Assembly (NCBI GenBank): GCA_019634575.1
Contig: JAHCAY010000001.1
Coordinates: forward strand, 2,790,001-2,854,000
Direction: 5' to 3'
Source: Candidatus Didemnitutus sp.
Lineage (GTDB): Bacteria; Verrucomicrobiota; Verrucomicrobiia; Opitutales; Opitutaceae
Length of the DNA stretch: 64,000 nucleotides
The translations under genes were made by a program, and so were the position numbers. The notes beneath the pieces were generated by a model. The model did no database searches. It had not been told where the DNA came from and saw only the letters and a program-made list of their open reading frames with translations. This document shows positions 36,907 to 46,041 of the stretch, piece by piece (positions within the stretch are counted from its first letter, which is position 1; every line of letters begins with the position of its first letter).

Positions 36907-38124
36907 ATGCTCCCCGTTTCCCTCGCCGACATCCGCGCCGCGCGCCGCCGCATCCGCGGAGGCGTCGTCGTCACCCCTTGCCCCGAATCGATCCCGCTCT
37001 CTGAGATCACCGGCGCGCACATCTACTGCAAACTGGACAACCTCCAGCGCACCGGCTCGTTCAAGGAACGCGGCGCCCGCAACGCCCTCCTCCAGCTCAC
37101 GCGCGAACAGCGCAAACGCGGCGTCATCGCCGCCTCCGCCGGCAACCACGCCGCCGCGCTCGCCTACCACGGCAAACTCCTCGGCATCCCCGTCACCGTC
37201 GTGATGCCCGACTACGCGCCGCTGATCAAAATCAGCACCTGCAAAAGACTCGGCGCGCACGTCATCGTGCACGGCGCCGATTTCGCCGCGGCGCGCGCGA
37301 AGGCCGACGCCCTCGTCCGCGACGAGGGTCTCACCTACATCCACGGCTTCGATGCCCCCGAAATCATCGCCGGCCAAGGCACGCTCGGCCTCGAAGTCCT
37401 CGAACAGGTCCGCGACGCCGACGCCGTCGTTTGCCCGGTCGGTGGTGGCGGCCTGCTCGCCGGCGTCGCGCTCGCCATCAAATCCGTGCGCCCGAAGGTG
37501 AAGGTCATCGGCGTCGAAAGCATCGCCACCGGCAACCTCACCGCCGCGCTGAAGGCCCGCAAACCCGTCGTCGTGCCGCGCCGCGCCACGCTCGCCGACG
37601 GCCTCGCCACGCTCACCGTCGGCGCAAATTCGTTTTCCATTCTGCGTTCGCACGTCGACCGTGTCGTGCGCGTCACCGAGGAACAGATCTCCGTCGGCAT
37701 TCTCCGCATGATCGAGATGGAGAAGATCGTCGTCGAAGGTGCCGCCGCCACGCCGCTCGCCGCGATGATGTCCGGACAGTTGCCCGAGCTCGCCGGCAAG
37801 AAAGTCGTGCTCGTCGCCTGCGGCGGCAACATCGATCCCGCCATCCTTAGCCGCGTCATCGAGAAGGGCCTCGTCAGCGATGGCCGCATCACGCGCTTCA
37901 CCGTCACGATCAGCGACCGCCCGGGCGGCCTCGCCGCGCTTTCCAGCGTCATCGCCGAATCCGGCGCCAGCGTGAAGGACATCGAGCACGACCGCGCCTT
38001 CAGCGGCCCCGACGTCCACGCCGTCAACGCCGTGTGCACCGTCGAGACCCGCGACCAATCCCACGTCCGCGCCCTGCACCGCGCGCTCCGCGCCGCCGGC
38101 TTCCCGGTCGTCGTCACGAACTGA
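36907..38124 (+). CDS. ilvA: Threonine ammonia-lyase with C-terminal ACT domain
   Basis: 405 residues. PLP enzyme that deaminates threonine to 2-oxobutanoate, feeding isoleucine synthesis. PLP lysine motif is GSFKERGARN, followed by ASAGNHAAALAYHG and the phosphate-binding loop PVGGGGLLAG. A single C-terminal ACT domain (FTVTISDRPGGLAALSSVI) suggests amino-acid feedback. The length fits the short type with one ACT domain rather than the about 510-residue enterobacterial IlvA. ATG 36907 was chosen; upstream in-frame sequence is repeat DNA. Confidence 0.94.
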   Translation: MLPVSLADIRAARRRIRGGVVVTPCPESIPLSEITGAHIYCKLDNLQRTGSFKERGARNALLQLTREQRKRGVIAASAGNHAAALAYHGKLLGIPVTVVMPDYAPLIKISTCKRLGAHVIVHGADFAAARAKADALVRDEGLTYIHGFDAPEIIAGQGTLGLEVLEQVRDADAVVCPVGGGGLLAGVALAIKSVRPKVKVIGVESIATGNLTAALKARKPVVVPRRATLADGLATLTVGANSFSILRSHVDRVVRVTEEQISVGILRMIEMEKIVVEGAAATPLAAMMSGQLPELAGKKVVLVACGGNIDPAILSRVIEKGLVSDGRITRFTVTISDRPGGLAALSSVIAESGASVKDIEHDRAFSGPDVHAVNAVCTVETRDQSHVRALHRALRAAGFPVVVTN

Positions 38125-38140
38125 GCGCCGCCGCGCTGCC

Positions 38141-38164
38141 CTGTGGGAGCGAGCTTGCTCGCGA
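38141..38164. repeat. REP-like palindrome
   Basis: TGTGGGAGCGAGCTTGCTCG followed by CGAC, a short palindrome related to the family B repeats. It lies in the gap between ilvA and ric. The rest of this gap shows no gene. Confidence 0.5.
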
Positions 38165-38329
38165 CTCAAACGCAGTGATCGACCGGTAGCGGGTCGCAGT
38201 CACAGCTCGTGCGTGGCGCAGGCTTCCAGCCGGCATCGTCCGCAGCAGACCATAGCCCCGCGCTACTTCACGCCTCTCTTGACGCAGCTCAAGGCACGCG
38301 CGCGTCCCTCCCGCTACGCTGCCGGCGCA

Positions 38330-39061
38330 ATGAACACCGACTCCACGTCTCCCGCCTTCACCGTTGAAACCACCGTCGGCGCCATGGTCGCCGCGCGCCC
38401 GGCGCTCTCGCGCCTCTTTGAAAAACTCGGCCTCGACTTCTGTTGCGGCGGCAAAAAGCCCCTCGCCGAACTCGCCGCCGCGCGCGGCCTCGATCCCGCC
38501 ACCGTCCTTGCGATGATCGAAGCCTCGCTCGCCGTCACGCCCGGCGCCGACGAGATCAACCCCACCACGCTCTCGCTCACCGCGCTTGCCGACCACATCG
38601 AGCGCACGCACCACGAATACGTGAAAGCCGAGCTCCCTCGCCTCCTCGAGATGGCCGAGCGCGTCGCCCGCAAACACGGTTGGCGCGACGCCCGCCTCCC
38701 CGAAGTCGCCGCGACCGTCAGCGCCCTCACCGAGGAAATGTTCAGCCACATGGCCAAGGAGGAGCGCATCCTCTTTCCCTTCGTCCGCCAGATCGACACC
38801 GGTGCCGCCGACGGCTTCCACTGCGGCTCCATCGCGAACCCGATCCGTCAGATGGAAGACGAACACGAGACCGCCGGCCGCGCCGTCGCCCGCCTGCGCG
38901 AGCTGACCGACGGCTTCCGCCCCGACGCCGAAGCCTGCAACACGCACCGCGCCCTCCTCGGCGGCTTGGAGGAATTCGAGTCCGACCTGCACCGCCACGT
39001 GCACAAGGAAAACAACCTCCTCTTCCCCCGCACCCTCACCCGCGCCGCCACCCGCAACTGA
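38330..39061 (+). CDS. ric: Iron-sulfur cluster repair di-iron protein
   Basis: 243 residues of the RIC/YtfE/ScdA family, which repairs iron-sulfur clusters damaged by nitric oxide or peroxide. The N-terminal ScdA-type domain carries DFCCGGKKPLAEL. The hemerythrin-like domain follows with metal-ligand motifs HIERTHHEYV, HMAKEERILFPF, MEDEHETAG and DLHRHVHKENNLLFPR. ATG 38330 begins the family-like sequence. Two strong palindromes lie directly downstream. Confidence 0.94.
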   Translation: MNTDSTSPAFTVETTVGAMVAARPALSRLFEKLGLDFCCGGKKPLAELAAARGLDPATVLAMIEASLAVTPGADEINPTTLSLTALADHIERTHHEYVKAELPRLLEMAERVARKHGWRDARLPEVAATVSALTEEMFSHMAKEERILFPFVRQIDTGAADGFHCGSIANPIRQMEDEHETAGRAVARLRELTDGFRPDAEACNTHRALLGGLEEFESDLHRHVHKENNLLFPRTLTRAATRN

Positions 39062-39091
39062 GCCGCCAGCCGCAACAGAGGGCCCAGCCTA

Positions 39092-39118
39092 AAAATGTAA
39101 CCTAATAGGTTACATTTT
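39092..39118. promoter_or_regulatory. Perfect palindrome P1 (operator or bidirectional terminator)
   Basis: 13-base arms AAAATGTAACCTA and TAGGTTACATTTT around a single central A. It shares the core ACCTAATAGGT with the palindrome 46 bases further on. It starts 31 bases after the ric stop codon. The A-rich and T-rich flanks would also fit a bidirectional terminator. Confidence 0.6.
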
Positions 39119-39139
39119 CGCCTCACCGCCCGCCCGCGT

Positions 39140-39162
39140 TTTGTCACCTAATAGGTGACAAA
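39140..39162. promoter_or_regulatory. Perfect palindrome P2, same core as P1
   Basis: 11-base arms TTTGTCACCTA and TAGGTGACAAA around a central A. The outer arms differ from P1 but changes are symmetric (TGTAACC to TGTCACC), as expected for protein-binding sites under selection. About 100 bases upstream of padR. Confidence 0.6.
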
Positions 39163-39246
39163 CTCACCTGCCTCGGCACGGCGCGGATGGCGCATTGAGC
39201 GGCAACCGCCGCTAGCCGACCGGCCCGGGGGGCTCGTGTTGACTTT

Positions 39247-39264
39247 CAACAGGAGCACCTGTTG
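39247..39264 (+). promoter_or_regulatory. Inverted repeat covering the padR ribosome site and start
   Basis: CAACAGG, 4-base centre AGCA, CCTGTTG. The left arm and centre hold the ribosome site AGGAG, and the right arm ends in the TTG start codon. It could be a PadR autoregulatory operator or an mRNA hairpin hiding the ribosome site. A TTGACT box lies just upstream at 39239-39244. Confidence 0.45.
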
Positions 39265-39615
39265 CTTGCCAACATGAGCGAGCCCGACCGCACCGAACTT
39301 CTCCAAGGCACCCTCGACCTTTTGGTCCTGAAGACGCTCGCCACGCTGGGCGAACTGCACGGCTTCGGCATCGCGCGCCGCATCGAGCAGGTTTCCGGCG
39401 GCTCCGTGCTGCTCAACCAGGGCACGATCTACCCAGCGCTCGTGCGCCTCGAGGAGCAGGGCTGGATTTCCTCGGAGTGGGGCACGAGCGAGAACAACCG
39501 CCGCGCCCGCTTCTACGCCATCACCGCCGCCGGCCGGAAGCAGCTGAAAGAAGAAGTCGCCAACTGGGAGCGCGTCACCGCGCTCGTCGCCGCCGTGCTC
39601 GCGGCGGAATCGTGA
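39262..39615 (+). CDS. PadR-family transcriptional regulator
   Basis: 117 residues. LLQGTLDLLVLKTLATLGELHGFGIARRIEQ and NQGTIYPALVRLEEQGWISSEW are the winged-helix motifs of PadR regulators that sit before MacB/FtsX-type permeases. The TTG start is favoured because AGGAG lies 6 bases upstream; an in-frame ATG at 39274 would lie 18 bases from it. The permease gene starts 48 bases after the stop, a standard pairing in which PadR represses the permease. Confidence 0.9.
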   Translation: MLANMSEPDRTELLQGTLDLLVLKTLATLGELHGFGIARRIEQVSGGSVLLNQGTIYPALVRLEEQGWISSEWGTSENNRRARFYAITAAGRKQLKEEVANWERVTALVAAVLAAES

Positions 39616-39663
39616 CCCGCATCCGGCGCGCGCGAGCGCGCTGACCCACTTTCCCTCCACGCC

Positions 39664-42363
39664 ATGAAACTCTGGACGAAACTCCGCCACCTCCTCGGCC
39701 GCCGCGCGCGTGTGGCCCGCCTCGAGGAAGAGATGCGCCACCACGTCGAACTGCTCATCGAAGAAAACGTCAGTCGCGGCCTCGACCGCGAGGAAGCGCG
39801 CCGCCAGGCGCATCTCACGTTCGGCAACGTCCTCGCCACGCGCGAGGAATCGGAAGACGCCCTCGGCTGGCCGTCGCTCGAGGCTTGGGGGCACGATCTG
39901 CGCGTGACGTGGCGCAGCCTCCGCCGGCGACCGGCTTTCGCGCTCAGTCTCGTCGCGGTGCTCACGCTCGGCATCGGTGCCACGACGGCGGTGTTTTCGC
40001 TCGTGCGCGGCGTGTTGCTCGAGCCCCTCCCCGTGCCGCATCCGGGGGAGCTGCACCTCGTGCGCGCGCCGAACGGCGAGCCGTTCGAGCTCAGCGCCCC
40101 GACGGTCGATCGCCTCGGCCGCGAGGGCGCGCTCGCCGGCCGCGTCGCCGGCTATTCCGCGAACTCCCGCGCGGCGCTCCGCCTCAATGGCGCGCCAGCG
40201 GAGTCCACGACGGTGCAATTCGTGTCCGGCGATTTCTTCGCCGCCCTCGGCGTTTCGACCGTGCGCGGCCGCGCGCTCACGCCGGCGGACGATGCGCCCG
40301 GCGCGCCGCAGGCGGTCGCGGTGGTCTCGCATGCGTTTTGGCAAAAGAAACTCGCGGGCGCCGAGGACGTGGTCGGACGCGTGATCGATTTGAACAGCCA
40401 GAGCGTCACCATCGTCGGCGTCGCGCCGGAGACGTTCACCGGCGTCTCGCTCGGCGATGCCGGGGAGCTGTGGCTGCCGCTCGGCCTGCACGCGCCGCTG
40501 CGCTGCAGCCCGTCGGCGTGGACGATTTCCGACGGCCCGTTTCCACTCGAGGCGTGGCGCCAATCCGACAATGCCGCGTGGCTGTCCGCGCTGGTGCGTT
40601 TGCCGGCCGGCACCGCCGGGGCGCAGGGCCAGCTCGAGGCGGCGTGGCGTCCGCAGCTCGACGCGGCGCTGCGCATCGTGACCGATCCGAAGACGGTGCA
40701 GGATTTCCGCAACCGCGTGCCGAGCCTCGTGCCGAGCCCGCAGGGCTACTCCGCGACGCGCGATAATTTCCGCCGCGTCGGCCTGACGCTCACGCTGCTC
40801 GTCGTCGCGGTGGTGCTGGTGACGGCGGCGAACTCCGCCACACTGATGCTGCTGCGCGTGCTGTCGCGCGGCCGCGAGCTGGGCATGCGCTTGGCGCTCG
40901 GCGCGGGGCAATGGCGGCTGGCGCGGGCGGCTTTGATGGAAGGCCTGTTGCTGGCGCTTGCCGGTGCGCTCGGCGGCGTGCTGCTGAGCGTGTGGCTGAC
41001 GCCGCTGCTGGCGACGTGGCTGGTGCCGTCCGCCTCCGGCAGTTTGCCCGGCGTCGACTGGCGACTCATCGGCGTGCTCGCCGCGCTCGCGGTGGTGCTC
41101 GGTCTCGCGATCGGCGCGGCGCCGGCGTGGCTCAGTGCGCGGCTGTCGCCGCAGAGCATCCTGCAGCAGCGGGCGCTGGGCGCCGGCGGCTCGCTGCGGC
41201 TCGGTCGCGGTCTCATCGTGGCGCAGCTGGCGCTCTCGGTGATGTTGATTTCCATCGCGGGTGCGCTGGCGCTCGATCTGCGCCGCGTTCTGGCGGCGCA
41301 TCCGGGCTACGAGCGGGCGACGGTCGTGCAGTCGTTCTTCAGCCTGGAGGAGGCGCGCATCCCGACGGAAAAGCGGGCGGCGCTGCTCGAGCATCTCCGT
41401 GCGTCCGCGCGTGAGTTGCCGCAGGTGCGGGCGGTGGGTTTTGCGGCGAGCGGCGTGCTCAGCGGCAGCCGATCGCGCAGCGGCACGTATTTTCGCGGCG
41501 AAGGCATCAACGCGCCGCGCGACAACATCCAGCACGAGAGCATCGATGAGGGCTATTTCGAGGCGATGGGCATGAGGCTGCTGCGTGGGCGCGCGTTCGT
41601 GACGACGGACGACGCGACGCATCCGCCGGTGGCGGTGATCAGCGAGCGGCTGGCGCGCGAGGTGTTCGGCAACGCCGACCCGATCGGCCGGCGCTTCGGC
41701 TTCGATTCGAACGCGGGGCCGGAGGATCGCGAGATCGTCGGGATCGTGGCCGATGCGCGGGTGAACGGCGTGCGCGAGCTGCCGCCGGCGCTGATCTACA
41801 CGCCGCTGGCGCAATGGCAGGCGCGGCCTTCGTGTCTCGTCGTGCGGGTGGCCGGCGACGGCGTGGCCGCGCGCGTGGCGCTGCAGAAGAAGATTTCGGC
41901 GGCGGAGCCGGGCGTTCTGTTTGTGCGTTGGGCGACGCTCGAGGAGCGCACCCAGCGCTGGATCGGCAACGATCTCGCGACCGTGCGTCTGACCGCGGGC
42001 TTCGGCCTGCTCGCCACGCTGCTCGCTGTCATCGGCGTGCTCGGCGCGCTCGGTTATCTGGTGGCGAGCCGCTCGCGGGAAATCGCGGTGCGCCTCGCCA
42101 TCGGGGCCGAGCCCGGCCGCGTGTGGCGCGATGTGTTGCGCGATGCCGCGGTGCTCGGGCTGTTGGGCGCGGCGATCGGCGTCGGGCTTTCGTTGCTCCT
42201 GCCGCGTCTGCTCGGCTCATGGATGATGACCGGGCTGCATGCCGATGGGACGGCGATCGCGCTCGCGGCGGCGGCGGGCTTGCTCGCGGCGGTGATCGGC
42301 GGACTGCTGCCGGCGCGGCGCGCGGCGAAGGTCGATCCGTTGGCGCTGTTGCGCTCGGAGTGA
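39664..42363 (+). CDS. Large ADOP-type permease (MacB/FtsX family)
   Basis: 899 residues. The N-terminal cytoplasmic helix region (LEEEMRHHVELLIEENVSRG) precedes a first transmembrane helix at about 92-115. A periplasmic MacB-PCD domain follows (VSGDFFAALGVSTVRGRALT). A set of three FtsX helices (about 375-500), another helix (about 520-540), a second periplasmic domain and a last FtsX set (about 780-880) complete it. This is the duplicated layout of Acidobacterial duplicated orphan permeases. No ATP-binding subunit is encoded nearby, as usual for this group. Likely regulated by the adjacent PadR. Confidence 0.93.
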   Translation: MKLWTKLRHLLGRRARVARLEEEMRHHVELLIEENVSRGLDREEARRQAHLTFGNVLATREESEDALGWPSLEAWGHDLRVTWRSLRRRPAFALSLVAVLTLGIGATTAVFSLVRGVLLEPLPVPHPGELHLVRAPNGEPFELSAPTVDRLGREGALAGRVAGYSANSRAALRLNGAPAESTTVQFVSGDFFAALGVSTVRGRALTPADDAPGAPQAVAVVSHAFWQKKLAGAEDVVGRVIDLNSQSVTIVGVAPETFTGVSLGDAGELWLPLGLHAPLRCSPSAWTISDGPFPLEAWRQSDNAAWLSALVRLPAGTAGAQGQLEAAWRPQLDAALRIVTDPKTVQDFRNRVPSLVPSPQGYSATRDNFRRVGLTLTLLVVAVVLVTAANSATLMLLRVLSRGRELGMRLALGAGQWRLARAALMEGLLLALAGALGGVLLSVWLTPLLATWLVPSASGSLPGVDWRLIGVLAALAVVLGLAIGAAPAWLSARLSPQSILQQRALGAGGSLRLGRGLIVAQLALSVMLISIAGALALDLRRVLAAHPGYERATVVQSFFSLEEARIPTEKRAALLEHLRASARELPQVRAVGFAASGVLSGSRSRSGTYFRGEGINAPRDNIQHESIDEGYFEAMGMRLLRGRAFVTTDDATHPPVAVISERLAREVFGNADPIGRRFGFDSNAGPEDREIVGIVADARVNGVRELPPALIYTPLAQWQARPSCLVVRVAGDGVAARVALQKKISAAEPGVLFVRWATLEERTQRWIGNDLATVRLTAGFGLLATLLAVIGVLGALGYLVASRSREIAVRLAIGAEPGRVWRDVLRDAAVLGLLGAAIGVGLSLLLPRLLGSWMMTGLHADGTAIALAAAAGLLAAVIGGLLPARRAAKVDPLALLRSE

Positions 42364-42373
42364 CGGCGGCGGC

Positions 42374-43138
42374 TCACCGCAGCAGGGCGTCGCGCGGATA
42401 AGTGCGCTTGGCCTGCTCGGCGCGGGCAAGGTCGCAGTCGATCGTCACGAACGGACGATCGACTGACGTCGTGGCGAGGACCTGGCCGTCGGGATCGATG
42501 ATCCAGCCGCAGCCGCCGAAGCTTCCGTCTTCGGCGGCGCGATTCGAGGAGAGGGAAAATGCGCCGGACACGATCGCGGCGACGCGGCCGCCGAGCAGCC
42601 ATTTTTCCACGCTTTGCGCCCCGGTGGCACGTGGGGTGACCAGCAGATGGATGCCGGCTGCGGAATAGATGCGTGCGGCATCCATGGCCCAGAGTTCGGT
42701 GCAGATGAGAAATCCGAGGCGGGCGGGGCCGGCTTGGCCGGCGGCGAACTCGGCCGGGCCGCGGGTATACCAGGTGGCTTCGTAGAAGCCTTCCTCCTCG
42801 GGGAGATAGCGCTTGGCGTGGACGTCGACGAGGCCGCCGGCGCGCGACCAGACGCAGCCGACGTTGAGGCGGGTGGGGCCGTGGTTCACGGCGCGGGTGG
42901 TGAGGACGAGCGGGGAATTCAGTTCGGCCAGCCGGTCGCGCCCGTGCTCGTGGGCGGCGACCACTTCGGCCCACATGGTCGGCGAAAAATTCCGGTCGCG
43001 GGCGAACCAGGCGTGGAAGGGCAGCTCGGGCAGGAGCACGAGTTCGCTGCGTTCGGCGGCGACGTGGGCGGTGAGGTCGCGCCACGCGGTGGCGAAAGCG
43101 GAGCGTTCGTCGGGGAGCTGGCAGACGGTGATTCTCAT
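42374..43138 (-). CDS. Carbon-nitrogen hydrolase (nitrilase superfamily)
   Basis: 254 residues with the catalytic triad of the nitrilase superfamily: Glu38 in LLPELPF, Lys in HAKRYLPEEEGFYE, and Cys in FLICTELW. Members hydrolyse nitriles, amides or N-carbamoyl groups; the substrate cannot be read. It is the last gene of a minus-strand run (GNAT, cupin, hydrolase) with gaps of 13 and 16 bases, likely an operon. Convergent with the permease gene. Confidence 0.9.
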   Translation of the reverse strand: MRITVCQLPDERSAFATAWRDLTAHVAAERSELVLLPELPFHAWFARDRNFSPTMWAEVVAAHEHGRDRLAELNSPLVLTTRAVNHGPTRLNVGCVWSRAGGLVDVHAKRYLPEEEGFYEATWYTRGPAEFAAGQAGPARLGFLICTELWAMDAARIYSAAGIHLLVTPRATGAQSVEKWLLGGRVAAIVSGAFSLSSNRAAEDGSFGGCGWIIDPDGQVLATTSVDRPFVTIDCDLARAEQAKRTYPRDALLR

Positions 43139-43154
43139 GGGCGGGCGCGGGAGC

Positions 43155-43514
43155 TCAGATCTTCGCGAGGGAGGCGCGGGTGAGTTCGCCGTGGGTGTTG
43201 CCGGTGTTCACGGTGCTCGCGGGCTCGAAGAGCATGATCGCGCACTCCTCGTCGGCGACCGGGCGGTGTTCAACGCCGCGGGGCACGACGAGCATGTCGC
43301 CCTCGCGCAGTTCGACGACGCGGTCGCGAAACTCCATCCGGAAGGAGCCGCGCACGACGTAGAAGAGTTCGTCCTCCTGCGCATGGTGGTGCCAGACGAA
43401 CTCGCCCTTGATCTTGGCGAGCTTCACGTGCTGGCCGTTGAGTTCGGCCACGATTTTCGGGTCCCAGTGGCCGGAGAACAGCGAGAGTTTTTCGAGCAGG
43501 TTGATGCGGTGCAT
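43155..43514 (-). CDS. Cupin-domain protein
   Basis: 119 residues, single cupin barrel. Motif 1 is WHHHAQEDELFYVVRG and motif 2 is EGDMLVVPRGVEHRP. ATG 43514 gives MHRINLLEK, and the preceding GNAT gene stop lies 13 bases upstream. Probably a small metal-binding enzyme or sensor acting with its operon neighbours. Confidence 0.88.
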   Translation of the reverse strand: MHRINLLEKLSLFSGHWDPKIVAELNGQHVKLAKIKGEFVWHHHAQEDELFYVVRGSFRMEFRDRVVELREGDMLVVPRGVEHRPVADEECAIMLFEPASTVNTGNTHGELTRASLAKI

Positions 43515-43527
43515 GGAGGAAAGCCGT

Positions 43528-44058
43528 TCAGAGGTCGCGCGCGTAGGCGAGGTTGCAGCGGCAGGAGTGCACGCCGCCGTCGCTGCGCTGGAAGCCGTGG
43601 CGTTCGTAGAGCGCAATGGCGTCCTGGAGCACGGTCGCGGTCTCGAGTGTCAGCCGGCGGAAACCAAGCGCGCGGGCGCGGGCGATCGCCCAGTCGAGCA
43701 GGCGTCGGCCCTGGCCGCGGCCGCGCCAGGCGGGGGTGAGATACATCTTGCGGAGTTCGACGCCGCCGGGGGCGACGGGAAAGAGTCCGCAGGTGCCGAC
43801 GATCGTGTCCGTCGCGTCGACCAGCACCACGAAATCGCCGCCGCGCGCGGCGTAATGCGCCACGACGTCGGTGAGATCGGCGTCGGTGCCGCAGGGGTCG
43901 GGGGGCAGGCCGAATTCCACCAGCACGCCGTGCACGAGGGCGCGGCATGCGGCCGAATCCTCGGCGCGGGCGGGGCGGAGTTGGGCGGCGGAGGACACGG
44001 CCGCAGCATCGGTGCAGGCGGACGGGAGGCCAATGACGTTTGCGCCGGGGAGCGGCAC
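43528..44058 (-). CDS. GNAT-family N-acetyltransferase
   Basis: 176 residues. The acetyl-CoA binding segment is MYLTPAWRGRGQGRRLLDWA (Q/RxxGxG/A type), and LETATVLQDAIALYERHGF matches motif B. The CoA-binding fold is complete. Substrate unknown. First gene of the minus-strand trio with the cupin and the nitrilase-family hydrolase. Confidence 0.88.
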   Translation of the reverse strand: MPLPGANVIGLPSACTDAAAVSSAAQLRPARAEDSAACRALVHGVLVEFGLPPDPCGTDADLTDVVAHYAARGGDFVVLVDATDTIVGTCGLFPVAPGGVELRKMYLTPAWRGRGQGRRLLDWAIARARALGFRRLTLETATVLQDAIALYERHGFQRSDGGVHSCRCNLAYARDL

Positions 44059-44185
44059 AGCGCGGGAGATTTATTGTCGGCGTCAGCCCCGCTGATGATG
44101 ACGGCGCGGGGAGCTTTCGGCTCGCCGCGTGGTGGGGCGGCGGACTTGCTGAGACGCAGCGGGCCGGGCCACTCGCGACTTCATT

Positions 44186-45508
44186 ATGATGAAATTAATG
44201 CGTTGGGTGGGGGTGGGCGTGGTTTGTCTGGCCGGGGCGCTCGGCCGGGCGGAAACGACGCCGGAGTGGCCGGATGCACCGGCGGCGATCTTGCGCGAGG
44301 AGATCTTCGGCATCCGCTTCCGTCTCGCGCGGGCGGACAAGGGCGTGAAAGGGGGCGAGCGGTTTTTGCGCGAGGCGATGGCGCGCGGGATGACGTCGGA
44401 GGTAAAGGCCTATGTCGCGTGGGTGAGCCTGTGGTCCGAGGCGTGGGACATGCAGCCGATCCTGGAGCCCGCGGCTTGCGAGGCGCTGCTGCGCTCCGCC
44501 GTGGAGGAAGGCAGCGGACTCGCCGCGGATGTGTTGGGCCGCGCCATGATTTACGGACAGGGCGGGATCTCGCGCGACGTGCCCGAGGGGATGCGGTTGC
44601 TGGACCTCGCGGCGCAGCGGGGCTGCGCCCGGGCGCTGGCGCGGCGGGGCATGTTCCGCATGATCGGATTCGGCGGGCCGGCGGACGTGTTGCGCGGCGC
44701 GCTGGAAGTGCGCGAAGCGGCGGCCAAGGGCTCGGCGATCGGGCTCGTCGATTTGGCGGCGGGATTCGAATCGGGCGAAGTCGGCGGCGCGGCCAATGTC
44801 GCGCTGGCGCTCGAGCATTACTACCTGCTGGCACTGGAGAACGAGAGCATCGGCTGGAAGAAGCTGGAGGAGCTCGAACAAAAGGGCGTGCCCGGCGCGC
44901 ATTTCATGCGGTCGCTGGCCTACGTGCGGTTCGCCAACGAGGGCGGGTTCATCGCTCCGTCGGTGGTGCGGCGGCATCTGACGGTGTTGGAGCAGGAGCA
45001 GAGCGATCCGCGGGCGTGGGTGGAGCTGGGGGTGGCGCGCCTGTTCGGCGTCGATTGGGTGAAACGCGATCCGGCGCTGGCGAAGGATTATTTCAACCGC
45101 GCGGATGGCTTGGGAAATCCGGAGGCGAAGTTCTTTCTCGCTTACATGCGACTGCGGGGTCTGGCGGGCCCGCAGGAGACCGAGTCGGCGCTCGCGGAGA
45201 TGACCGCGCTGGCGGATGCCGGCAATGTGCGCGCGTGCGCGCGACTGGGTTACTACTATTATTGGGGGGCGTCGGAGGCCGGGAAACTGAAGAAGGATCC
45301 CGCCAAGGCGCTCCACTACACCCGCCGTGGAGCGGAGCTGGGTTCGAAGCACGCGGCGCTCAACCTCGCGCATCACTACAAGCACGGCATCGGCGTGGCC
45401 GAGAATCCGGTGCTGGCGGCCAAGCTCTACTGGATCGCGATGGAATACGGCGTCTACGGAGCGAAGGAGGACCTGATCCGGCAGCTCGCGTTCGCGAAAG
45501 TGCGCTGA
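44186..45508 (+). CDS. Secreted Sel1-repeat protein
   Basis: 440 residues with a signal peptide (about 1-22) and many Sel1-like helical repeats, for example AADVLGRAMIYGQGG, GLVDLAAGFESGEVGG, AKFFLAYMRLRGLAG and AALNLAHHYKHGIGV. Sel1 repeats form a protein-binding superhelix. Likely periplasmic or cell-surface scaffold. Two adjacent ATG codons give MMKLM; the first was used. No partner is evident from the neighbours. Confidence 0.88.
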   Translation: MMKLMRWVGVGVVCLAGALGRAETTPEWPDAPAAILREEIFGIRFRLARADKGVKGGERFLREAMARGMTSEVKAYVAWVSLWSEAWDMQPILEPAACEALLRSAVEEGSGLAADVLGRAMIYGQGGISRDVPEGMRLLDLAAQRGCARALARRGMFRMIGFGGPADVLRGALEVREAAAKGSAIGLVDLAAGFESGEVGGAANVALALEHYYLLALENESIGWKKLEELEQKGVPGAHFMRSLAYVRFANEGGFIAPSVVRRHLTVLEQEQSDPRAWVELGVARLFGVDWVKRDPALAKDYFNRADGLGNPEAKFFLAYMRLRGLAGPQETESALAEMTALADAGNVRACARLGYYYYWGASEAGKLKKDPAKALHYTRRGAELGSKHAALNLAHHYKHGIGVAENPVLAAKLYWIAMEYGVYGAKEDLIRQLAFAKVR

Positions 45509-45588
45509 CGCCGGGACGCGCGAACGCGGGGCCCGGCGCAAGCGCACTTACCTGACGGAGCAGAGCCAGACCGCCGCGAAAGGGAACA

Positions 45589-46041
45589 TCAGCGCGACAG
45601 TGCGCTGTCGATGGACCACTTGCCGCCGCCGAGCACGAGCAGCGCCAGCACGATCCCGAGCGCGAGGAGGTGGAACTCGATGCCTTCGCCCTTCTGGTTG
45701 CCAAACCAGTTCATGAAAAAGCCGTTTGCGCGGTGCTGGAGCGCGGCCACGACCATGACGCCGCCGACACCCAGCGCGGCCACGCGGGTGCCCGCGCCGG
45801 CGAGAAGCATCGCGCCGCCGATCGATTCGGCGAGGATCGCGAGCAAGGCGAAGATCCACGGCGCACCGACGGTGTTCGTCAGATAGCCCATCGTGCCTTG
45901 GAAGCCGTAGCCGCCGAACCAGCCGAGCGTTTTCTGCAGGCCGTGGGGCAGGATCATGATCCCGAGCGAAAGCCGCAGGAACAGCGGCGCGAAGGAGTCG
46001 CCGGTGGCGACGAGGGAGGCGAAGAGGGAATTTAGTTGCAT
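45589..46041 (-). CDS. DoxX-family membrane protein
   Basis: 150 residues with four transmembrane helices. FLRLSLGIMILPHGLQKTLGWFGG is the DoxX opening, and AILAESIGGAMLLAGAGTR follows in helix 2. DoxX proteins often respond to redox or electrophile stress. The ATG start overlaps one of two MarR-type palindromes, and the marR gene is divergent, so MarR probably represses it. Confidence 0.9.
   Translation of the reverse strand: MQLNSLFASLVATGDSFAPLFLRLSLGIMILPHGLQKTLGWFGGYGFQGTMGYLTNTVGAPWIFALLAILAESIGGAMLLAGAGTRVAALGVGGVMVVAALQHRANGFFMNWFGNQKGEGIEFHLLALGIVLALLVLGGGKWSIDSALSR

Noticed and set aside
39664..42363. Conventional ABC transporter
   Set aside because: No ATP-binding protein gene is adjacent. 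The duplicated MacB/FtsX layout and the PadR neighbour fit the orphan permease group.
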